Of a stretch of 5,522 nucleotides of DNA, positions 1-4,676 are shown piece by piece. The notes under the pieces are model-generated. The model had not been told where the DNA came from and made no database searches. It saw nothing but the letters and a program-made list of their open reading frames with translations. Within the stretch, counting starts at the first letter, position 1, and the number at the start of each line of letters is the position of its first letter. Source of the stretch: CAXTPV01 sp964249405 (GTDB lineage: Bacteria > Pseudomonadota > Alphaproteobacteria > Acetobacterales > Acetobacteraceae); NCBI GenBank assembly GCA_964249405.1, contig CAXUBX010000146.1, positions 1 to 5,522 on the forward strand, written 5' to 3'. Both the position numbers and the translations under genes were made by a program.

Positions 1-282
1 TCGTGCCTGCATCAGGCGCTGCCCGATTGCCCGATCCACGTCGGCATCGCCACGCCCGGCGGCTCGCTCGCGAATGGTCGAAAGCCGCAAGTATTGCTGT
101 TGGGCAACGTTCGTGTGGCGCTCCATCGGGGCGGCTTTCCTCCCGGCGTGGTCGTCTCGATCGTTATGGCACCGGCTCGAAACGGCTGGCAACCAGAAAT
201 TGAGCGCAGCAACGTGATTTCAGTGAGTTTCCAAACATCTCTCGCAGGACTTAGGAAGATCGTCCGCCCGGGTCTTTGTTAG
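1..282 (+). other. Unassigned open frame entering from left edge
   Basis: Frame 1 is open from the first base to a TAG at 280-282, about 93 codons, and could be the 3' end of a gene that begins outside the window. Third positions are mostly G or C over the first 55 or so codons and then fall off sharply, so any coding signal fades before the stop. I recognise no domain or motif. The opposite strand is also open over 12-212 but has weaker third-position bias. Base composition from about 190 to 380 is clearly more AT-rich than the rest, which fits intergenic or decayed sequence. This could be a partial gene, a decayed gene or non-coding DNA, and I assign no function. Confidence 0.2.
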
Positions 283-300
283 CACGAGCGTTTGGCTTCG

Positions 301-329
301 TTGCTGTCGGTCACGAAAATGTGTATGTT
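301..329 (+). promoter_or_regulatory. Possible sigma-70-type promoter for the small ORF
   Basis: TTGCTG (301-306) and TATGTT (324-329) are separated by 17 bases in the AT-richer stretch upstream of the ATG at 378. The -35 keeps the TTG core and the -10 matches four of six consensus positions. Transcription would start near 336, leaving a leader of about 40 nt. The match is modest and such pairs also occur by chance. Confidence 0.25.
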
Positions 330-377
330 CCGGCGGCGGGCGAAAACTTGGCGTCGGCCAATTGGGGCGGTGATTCC

Positions 378-581
378 ATGCTCATATCTTTCGAAGCTGC
401 GAACGACAACGAGGGCAGCGACGAGGAATCTCCTCTCTCGTATGCCGAGCTAGCGGACAGGGCGCGGAATGGCGGCAGGCTTGCCGACGCGTTGGCTTAC
501 ATCGAGCTTGCCTATGCGGTGGCCGACGTCATGTATGCCCATCACAGCGTTAGTGGCGGCTTGCGGATCTCACGTCGCTGA
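378..581 (+). CDS. Small acidic hypothetical protein (67 aa), possibly altered C-terminus
   Basis: This is a 67-residue product of no family I can name. The N-terminus (residues about 5-17) is acidic and polar and contains AANDN, a stretch often seen in small proteins of Hyphomicrobiales. Residues 20-48 look like a helix pair rich in Ala, Leu, Asp and Glu (YAELADRARN, then ADALAYIELAYAVAD). No signal peptide or membrane segment is evident. The ATG at 378 is preferred because the coding-like part starts just after it; a G-rich stretch at 364-373 is a weak ribosome binding site. An upstream in-frame extension to TTG at 276 is unconvincing. The last 15 or so residues (HHSVSGGLRISRR) lose the helical pattern exactly where sequence resembling a MarR gene begins in another frame. 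The original C-terminus may therefore have been replaced at a junction near 545-555. That it is a real gene is likely but not certain; its function is unknown. Confidence 0.5.
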   Translation: MLISFEAANDNEGSDEESPLSYAELADRARNGGRLADALAYIELAYAVADVMYAHHSVSGGLRISRR

Positions 582-810
582 CGCCTTCCGGCCTGGGCGA
601 CGACATCCTTGCCTGCTGAGCCCGGCGCTCCATGGTCTCATTGTCCAGGTCGCGCGCCAGGAAGGCTGGGCGGATGCCCTCGCGGTCGGCCTTTCGCCCG
701 AGAGGATCGAGGCGGCGGGTGGTCTCATGCGTGAACTGCAACGGCGCCTGCGCGACGGCGCCGCGACGCCCGCCGAAACCCCGACGCGATCCGCCCTCGA
801 AGGAGTTTGA
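554..810 (+). pseudogene. Remnant of a MarR-like regulator C-terminus, frame-broken
   Basis: Two adjacent frames each carry a piece resembling a MarR-type regulator. Frame 2 is open after a TAG at 551-553 and reads a short peptide containing LTSLTPSG, the LTxxG motif that follows the MarR wing, before a TGA at 617-619. Frame 1 then reads GLIVQVARQEGWADALAVG from about 634, followed by LSPERIEAAGGLMRELQRRL, like the LSPEE...LLRRL dimerisation helices that end MarR proteins, with a TGA at 808-810. The distance between the two motifs (about 38 codons) is only slightly longer than in intact MarR proteins. Third positions favour G/C in frame 2 over 569-616 and in frame 1 from about 613. The N-terminal DNA-binding half is absent. 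The final stop lies 1 nt before the ABM start, so the two genes were probably coupled. An AraC-type origin (SPALHGLI) is a weaker alternative. A sequencing indel could explain the frame break but not the missing N-terminus. Confidence 0.4.
800..805 (+). promoter_or_regulatory. Strong ribosome binding site that fixes the ABM start
   Basis: AAGGAG lies 6 nt before the ATG at 812 and inside the last codons of the preceding frame. It selects this start over the longer open frame that extends upstream to 632, whose extra 60 residues are Arg/Pro-rich and look like a shadow of the other frame. Confidence 0.75.
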
Positions 811-811
811 C

Positions 812-1180
812 ATGCCGAAGCTTGCCGAGATGGATGTGGCCGTCACGCTTGTCGACCAGCTGGACGATGACGGCGGGCCGGTGATCCTGATCAACACGTT
901 CACCGTCCCGGTGGAGGACGCAGACCGGCTGGTGGCTGCCTGGGCCGGCGACGCGGCCTTCATGAAGGGTCAGCCGGGCTTCATCTCGACCCAGCTCCAC
1001 CGCGGCATCGCGGGCAGCGGCACCTTCCTGAACTACGCCGTATGGGAGACCGCAGCGCATTTCCGGGCAGCCTTCGACACCCCGGAGTTCCGGGCACGCC
1101 TCGGGGCCTATCCGGACAGCGCGACGGTCAGCCCGCACCTGTTCCGCAAGATGGCCGTGCCCGGCATCTGCGTGGCCTGA
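812..1180 (+). CDS. Antibiotic biosynthesis monooxygenase (ABM) domain protein
   Basis: This is a 122-residue protein with one ABM-type dimeric alpha-beta barrel (ferredoxin-like) domain over residues 23-95. Visible landmarks are the first strand VILINTFTVP (24-33), the helix DADRLVAAWAGDAAFM (36-51), the PGFISTQLHRG strand (55-65), the FLNYAVWET strand (72-80) and the helix AHFRAAFDTPEF (82-93). The family includes small cofactor-free quinol-oxidising monooxygenases and heme-degrading IsdG-like enzymes, but many members have no known substrate. Length is slightly above the usual 95-110 because of an N-terminal extension of about 20 residues and a tail of about 25. No signal peptide is seen, so it is probably cytoplasmic. 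The start at 812 has a near-ideal ribosome binding site. It sits 1 nt after the stop of a broken MarR-like frame, suggesting a former regulator-enzyme operon. The domain assignment is firm; the reaction is not. Confidence 0.85.
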   Translation: MPKLAEMDVAVTLVDQLDDDGGPVILINTFTVPVEDADRLVAAWAGDAAFMKGQPGFISTQLHRGIAGSGTFLNYAVWETAAHFRAAFDTPEFRARLGAYPDSATVSPHLFRKMAVPGICVA

Positions 1181-1233
1181 GAGAGTGGATGCTGTCACAC
1201 TCGGGAGCGAACCAGCCCGGTCAGGGTCGAGAA

Positions 1234-1252
1234 CGACGCCATGCCGGCGTCG
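1234..1252 (+). terminator. Hairpin downstream of the ABM gene
   Basis: CGACGCC (1234-1240) and GGCGTCG (1246-1252) form a perfect 7-bp stem with a 5-nt loop (ATGCC), 53 nt after the ABM stop in the convergent gap. There is no T-tract, which is common in GC-rich genomes, so this is a terminator candidate only. Confidence 0.35.
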
Positions 1253-1264
1253 GTCCGCAATCCG

Positions 1265-1291
1265 CCGACCTCGGCGCCAGGCCGATGTCGG
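1265..1291 (-). terminator. Hairpin immediately after the GNAT stop
   Basis: CCGACCTCGGC (1265-1275) pairs with GCCGATGTCGG (1281-1291), ten base pairs with one central C/T mismatch around the loop GCCAG. It begins 2 nt beyond the stop of the minus-strand acetyltransferase. Position and symmetry suit a terminator for that gene, possibly acting in both directions. It lacks a clear run of T on either strand. Confidence 0.45.
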
Positions 1292-1293
1292 GG

Positions 1294-1827
1294 TCAGCTT
1301 CCGCCGAAAACGCCGAGACGTGACCAGAGCGGGATGTCCTCGCCGTTCAACCTGACGGCGCCGGAAGCGGCGAAGCCGTTCCTCGCGGCGATCCTCGTGG
1401 AGGCGACGTTCCCCTCCGCGATCAGGCAGACGACGCGGCGCGGACCGCTCTCCCGGTCAAGCCACGCCAGAGCCGCGGTGACCGCCTCGCTCCCGAGACC
1501 GCGACCATGGGCCGTTGACGAGAGGACCCAGCCCGCCTCCGGCACACCGGACATCGACGGCTCGGTCTCCCGCCGGAAATCGGCGAAGCCGACGTCGCCG
1601 ACGTAGCGACCGGTCTGCCTGTCGCACACGCACCAGTAGCCGTAGCCGAGGACCGGCCACAGGCCACGATAGCGCAGGAGCCGGAACCAGCTCTCGTGCA
1701 ACGTCGAGGGTCTTCCGGTGATGTGGCGGACCACCACCGGATCCGCCCACATGGCGGCGACGTCGGAGAGGTCCTCCTCGGCGTGGGCCCGGAGGATCAG
1801 TCTCGGTGTCTCGATGCGGGGGCACAT
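1294..1827 (-). CDS. GNAT N-acetyltransferase, RimJ/RimL-like
   Basis: This is a 177-residue protein of the GNAT superfamily, Acetyltransf_3 (RimJ/RimL-like) branch, which moves an acetyl group from acetyl-CoA to an amine. Family signatures are visible in order: the opening IETPRLILR (5-13), the central strand YVGDVGFADF (75-84), the acetyl-CoA pyrophosphate loop GRGLGSEA (108-115) followed by its helix, and NVASTRIAARNGF (140-152), the usual helix and turn near the C-terminus. The length is normal for the family. ATG at 1827 is chosen because it precedes the RLILR motif directly and has GAGG 7 nt upstream on the minus strand (1835-1838). Longer open sequence upstream runs into the scaffold gap and is not protein-like. 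The gene is convergent with the ABM gene and divergent from ada across the gap. The acceptor could be a protein N-terminus, a small amine or a drug, and the sequence does not say which. Confidence 0.88.
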   Translation of the reverse strand: MCPRIETPRLILRAHAEEDLSDVAAMWADPVVVRHITGRPSTLHESWFRLLRYRGLWPVLGYGYWCVCDRQTGRYVGDVGFADFRRETEPSMSGVPEAGWVLSSTAHGRGLGSEAVTAALAWLDRESGPRRVVCLIAEGNVASTRIAARNGFAASGAVRLNGEDIPLWSRLGVFGGS

Positions 1828-1900
1828 GCCGGATCCTCGTTTCGGGCGACGTTCAGAACCGCGTCCTCGAAGCGGACGCGATCGTGATACGCGGACCCCG

Positions 1901-2000
1901 NNNNNNNNNNNNNNNNNNNNNNNNNNNNNNNNNNNNNNNNNNNNNNNNNNNNNNNNNNNNNNNNNNNNNNNNNNNNNNNNNNNNNNNNNNNNNNNNNNNN
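1901..2000. other. Assembly gap of 100 Ns
   Basis: Exactly 100 undetermined bases, the conventional placeholder for a scaffold join of unknown length. It lies between the 5' ends of the minus-strand acetyltransferase and ada, so both promoters, and perhaps whole genes, may be hidden. The flanks (1828-1900 and 2001-2023) contain no recognisable gene. Confidence 0.95.
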
Positions 2001-2023
2001 GCGGCCCAGGCGAAGCAGGACCG

Positions 2024-3106
2024 ATGAGCAGCACCGAACCCGAGGGGGGCACGCCGTCGTCTCCCGACGAGGACGCCCGTCGGGCGCAGGTCGTCGCGCG
2101 CGACAAGTCCGCCGATGGCCGGTTCTGGTATTCCGTCGCCACGACAGGGGTGTACTGCCGCCCGTCCTGCCCGTCACGGGCCGCCAACCCGAGGAACGTG
2201 GCCTTCCACGACACGACCGCGGCCGCGCGGGCGGCCGGCTTCCGCCCCTGCAAGCGCTGCCGCCCCGACGACGTGTCGGCGGATGCCGAACGCGTCGCCC
2301 TCGTGACCAGGGCGTGCCGGCTGATCGAGCAGGCCGAGGACGTGCCGTCCCTCGATCGGCTCGCGCGCGCCGTGAAGCGCAGTCCGGGCTCCCTGCACCG
2401 GCTGTTCAAGGCCATCACCGGTCTGACGCCGCGCGAGTACGCGTCCGCCCGCCAGGCCACCCGCGTGCGCGAACGCCTCGCCGCCGCGGTCACCGTGACC
2501 GACGCGATCTACGACGCCGGGTTCAACTCGAGCGGACGCTTCTACGAGCGCTCCAACGCCATGCTCGGCATGACGCCCACGCGCTACCGCGCCGGCGGCG
2601 TCGAGGAGGAGCTCCGCTTCGCGATCGGCGAGAGCTCGTTGGGCGCGATCCTGGTCGCGTCGAGCGCCAAGGGCATCGCCGCCATCCTGCTCGGGGATGA
2701 TCCCGCGGCGCTGGCGCGCGACCTGCAGGACCGGTTTCCCCGCGCCCGGCTGATCGGCGCGGACCCCGAGTACGAGAGCATCGTCGCCCTGGTGGTGGCG
2801 TTCGTGGAGGCGCCGCGGCTCGGGCTCGACCTGCCGCTCGACGTGCGCGGCACCGCCTTCCAGCAGCGCGTGTGGCAAGTCCTGCGGGAGATCGGCTACG
2901 GCCGGACCCTGTCCTACGCCGCCGTCGCCGAACGGATCGGCGCGCCGGCGGCCACCCGTGCGGTGGCGGGGGCCTGCGCCGCCAACAACCTGGCGGTCGC
3001 CATTCCCTGCCACCGGGTGGTGCGCAGCGATGGCGCATTGTCGGGCTACGCCTGGGGGGTCGAACGCAAACGCACCATCCTCGACCGCGAGCGGGCGACC
3101 GCCTGA
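2024..3106 (+). CDS. ada: Ada: methylphosphotriester/O6-methylguanine methyltransferase and activator
   Basis: This is a complete 360-residue Ada, close to the 354 of E. coli. The N-terminal zinc domain carries Cys45, Cys49, Cys76 and Cys79 (VYCRPSC and RPCKRC), with the same spacing as E. coli Cys38/42/69/72. The first takes a methyl from DNA phosphotriesters and turns the protein into an activator. An AraC-type helix-turn-helix region follows at about 92-190 (LARAVKRSPGSLHRLFK, GLTPREY, then AGFNSSGRFYERS, GMTPTRYR). The C-terminal suicide methyltransferase domain (about 196-356) contains FQQRVWQVLREIGYG and the active site PCHRVV with Cys329, which repairs O6-methylguanine and O4-methylthymine. 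It acts on DNA in the cytoplasm. ATG at 2024 has AGGA just upstream (2017-2020). The promoter and any Ada operator fall in the scaffold gap. A GNAT gene follows 73 nt later; no alkB, alkA or ogt is visible. Nothing suggests loss of function. Confidence 0.96.
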   Translation: MSSTEPEGGTPSSPDEDARRAQVVARDKSADGRFWYSVATTGVYCRPSCPSRAANPRNVAFHDTTAAARAAGFRPCKRCRPDDVSADAERVALVTRACRLIEQAEDVPSLDRLARAVKRSPGSLHRLFKAITGLTPREYASARQATRVRERLAAAVTVTDAIYDAGFNSSGRFYERSNAMLGMTPTRYRAGGVEEELRFAIGESSLGAILVASSAKGIAAILLGDDPAALARDLQDRFPRARLIGADPEYESIVALVVAFVEAPRLGLDLPLDVRGTAFQQRVWQVLREIGYGRTLSYAAVAERIGAPAATRAVAGACAANNLAVAIPCHRVVRSDGALSGYAWGVERKRTILDRERATA

Positions 3107-3179
3107 TCCGGGTGTGCGGCAGGTCGGATGAAGCGCCGCCCGTGGCATGATGGGGTCTCGCTTCGGTGGCAGGACGATC

Positions 3180-3674
3180 ATGCGTGGGCCCTCATCTTCG
3201 CCGGAAACCGTGGACACGATCCGCGCCGGGTTGCGTCGCGCGACGTCGGCGGACGTCGCGGCGGTCCGCGATCTCACGCGAGCGGCCTACGCGAAGTGGG
3301 TGCCGGTGCTCGGCCGCGAGCCGAAGCCGATGGCCGCCGACCACGAGGCGGCGGTGCGCGACCACGTGGTGGACGTCCTGCGACGGGACGGCGCGGTGGC
3401 CGCACTGATCGAGATGCGGCCCGAGGCCGACCACCTGCTGGTGGTCAGCGTCGCGGTGTCGCCCGATCACCAGGGCCGGGGGTATGGACGCGCGCTGCTG
3501 GCGCATGCCGAAGACCTTGCCCGTTCGCTCGGGCTCCGGGAGATGCGCCTCTATACCAGCGTCCGGATGACCGCGAACGTGAAGCTCTACGAGCGGCTGG
3601 GCTACCGGGTGGACCGGGAGGAGGAGGCTTCGGCACGGCTCGGCATCCTGGTGCACATGAGCAAGCGCCTCTGA
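3180..3674 (+). CDS. GNAT N-acetyltransferase
   Basis: This is a 164-residue acetyltransferase of the Acetyltransf_1 type, unrelated in detail to the one at 1294-1827. It shows RRATSADVAAVRDLTRAAYA (19-38) at the first strand and helix, then GREPKPM (45-51), a short motif I associate with one subgroup of bacterial GNATs. The strand LLVVSVAVSP (86-95) leads into the acetyl-CoA loop QGRGYGRALL (98-107, the Q-x-x-G-x-G pattern), and KLYERLGYR (135-143) closes the fold. The ATG at 3180 is preferred because AGGA stands 5 nt upstream (3171-3174); ATGs at 3147 and 3150 add 10-11 residues outside the domain and lack a good site. It lies 73 nt after ada on the same strand with no obvious terminator between them, so co-transcription is possible. 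The acceptor substrate is unknown, and the neighbourhood does not prove a role in alkylation damage. Confidence 0.9.
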   Translation: MRGPSSSPETVDTIRAGLRRATSADVAAVRDLTRAAYAKWVPVLGREPKPMAADHEAAVRDHVVDVLRRDGAVAALIEMRPEADHLLVVSVAVSPDHQGRGYGRALLAHAEDLARSLGLREMRLYTSVRMTANVKLYERLGYRVDREEEASARLGILVHMSKRL

Positions 3675-3704
3675 CGCCGCCCGCCGGCGGGGCGGCGCGC
3701 GTCA
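3672..3704. terminator. Bidirectional hairpin spanning two convergent stop codons
   Basis: CGCCGCCC (3675-3682) pairs perfectly with GGGCGGCG (3690-3697) around a 7-nt loop. TGACGC (3672-3677) and GCGTCA (3699-3704) form an outer inverted repeat that contains the TGA of the acetyltransferase and, on the other strand, the TGA of the reductase. The whole space between the stops is only 27 nt. It probably terminates transcription in both directions, although no T-tract is present. Confidence 0.5.
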
Positions 3705-4583
3705 GGCGGTCGCGCCCTCCGTCGCGATCCGGTCCAGGATGGCGGTCATCCCGTCCGGGATCTCGAGCGCGGCGGCGGCGAGGTTTTCGCGCAGGTGGGC
3801 GACCGACGAGGTGCCGGGGATCGGCAGGATGTTGGGCGACCGGCGCAGCAGCCAGGCGAGGGCGACCTGCATCGGCGTGGCGCCGAGGCGCCCGGCCACG
3901 TCGGACAGGGCGGCGGATTGCAGCGGGCTGAAGCCGCCCAGCGGGAAGAACGGGACGTAGGCGATCCCGTCGCGGGCGAGGTCGTCGACCAGGGCGTCGT
4001 CGCCGCGATGGGCCAGGTTGTACTGGTTCTGCACGCAGGCGATCTCGCAGATGCCGCGGCCCTCGGCGACCTGCGCCGGTGTGACGTTGCTGAGGCCGAT
4101 GTGGCGGATCAGACCCTCCCGCTGCAGCCCGGCCAGCACGGCGAGCGGTCCGGCGAGCGATCCTTCGGCCGGCCCGTGCACGCCGAACATGCTGCGCAGG
4201 TTGACGACCTCCAGCGCGTCGAGGCCGAGGTTGCGGAGGTTGTCGTGCACCGCCCGGGTCAGCTCCTCGGGCGAGAAGGCCGGGAGCCAGGCTCCCTTCG
4301 CGTCGCGCCGGGCGCCGACCTTGGTGACGATGGCGAGGGTGTCGGGATAGGGCGCCAGCGCCTCCCGGATCAGCGTGTTGGTGACGTGGGGGCCGTAGAA
4401 GTCGCTGGTGTCGAGGTGGTCGACGCCGCTCGCGACCGCCTCGCGCAGCACGGCGAGCGCGGCGTCGCGGTCGCGCGGGGGGCCGAACACGCCGGGTCCG
4501 GCGAGCTGCATGGCGCCGTAGCCGAGCCGGTTCACGGTGCGGCTGCCGAGCCGGAAGGTGCCGGCCCCATCGATGCTGGTCAT
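3702..4583 (-). CDS. pdxI: Aldo/keto reductase, YdbC/PdxI-type (probable pyridoxal reductase)
   Basis: This is a 293-residue NADPH-dependent aldo/keto reductase barrel. Long stretches match E. coli YdbC (PdxI, pyridoxal reductase in vitamin B6 salvage) as I remember it: VNRLGYGAMQLAGPGVFG (17-34), HLDTSDFYGPHVTN (56-69), AFSPEELTRAVHDNLRNLG (102-120), GLIRHIGLSNVTPAQVAE (157-174), GIAYVPFFPLGGF (206-218), ATPMQVALAWLLRRSPNIL (235-253) and PGTSSVAHLRENLAA (256-270, the NADP phosphate loop). Catalytic Asp58, Tyr63 and Lys88 are present. At the usual catalytic His position the sequence reads VVNLR, with Arg130; I recall the same in YdbC. ATG at 4583 has AAGGAG 7 nt upstream on the minus strand. 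The gene is divergent from a LysR regulator, which likely controls it. The family is firm; the pyridoxal substrate is inferred from similarity, and another carbonyl substrate is possible. Confidence 0.88.
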   Translation of the reverse strand: MTSIDGAGTFRLGSRTVNRLGYGAMQLAGPGVFGPPRDRDAALAVLREAVASGVDHLDTSDFYGPHVTNTLIREALAPYPDTLAIVTKVGARRDAKGAWLPAFSPEELTRAVHDNLRNLGLDALEVVNLRSMFGVHGPAEGSLAGPLAVLAGLQREGLIRHIGLSNVTPAQVAEGRGICEIACVQNQYNLAHRGDDALVDDLARDGIAYVPFFPLGGFSPLQSAALSDVAGRLGATPMQVALAWLLRRSPNILPIPGTSSVAHLRENLAAAALEIPDGMTAILDRIATEGATA

Positions 4584-4631
4584 GAACGCTCTCCTTCGCG
4601 AGGTCCGGGAGTTGGGGCCTGCGGGGCCGCG

Positions 4632-4650
4632 CGATAACCGGTTACAATCG
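4632..4650. promoter_or_regulatory. LysR-type binding site between reductase and regulator
   Basis: CGAT (4632-4635), eleven bases, then ATCG (4647-4650) form a T-N11-A inverted repeat of the kind LysR proteins bind. Inside it lies a second perfect 10-bp palindrome, TAACCGGTTA (4635-4644). It sits 48 bp before the reductase ATG and 26 bp before the regulator ATG, in an AT-richer island of otherwise very GC-rich DNA. It is an operator candidate by pattern and position only. Confidence 0.6.
4643..4648 (+). promoter_or_regulatory. Possible -10 element of the lysR gene
   Basis: TACAAT differs from the TATAAT consensus at one base and stands 28 nt before the regulator ATG. It overlaps the right half of the LysR-type site, which would allow autorepression. 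I see no convincing -35 at the right distance. Confidence 0.35.
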
Positions 4651-4676
4651 GCACGACCCGTGCGGGATGGCGAACA

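Noticed and set aside
12..212. A 66-aa minus-strand ORF at the left edge
   Set aside because: It has weaker third-position bias than the opposite frame, no recognisable motif and no clear ribosome binding site.
632..811. A 60-residue N-terminal extension of the ABM protein
   Set aside because: It is Arg/Pro-rich, out of phase with the coding bias of that stretch, and the AAGGAG before 812 fixes the shorter start.
1294..2493. A 399-aa minus-strand open frame running through the Ns and under ada
   Set aside because: The Ns make an artificial bridge. Only the part from 1827 down matches a family; the upstream part is antisense to ada and low-complexity Arg/Ser/Ala.
2174..3277. A 367-aa minus-strand open frame
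   Set aside because: It is exactly antisense to ada and into the next gene, with Gly/Arg/His-rich composition typical of a GC-rich shadow frame and no motif.
3681..3690. The palindrome CCGCCGGCGG as a possible operator
   Set aside because: It is the loop-proximal part of the GC hairpin between convergent stops, where a terminator explains it better than a binding site.
3128..3931. A 267-aa plus-strand frame across the GNAT gene and into the reductase
   Set aside because: It overlaps two well-supported genes in another frame, crosses the hairpin between convergent stops, and is Arg/Gly/Pro-rich.
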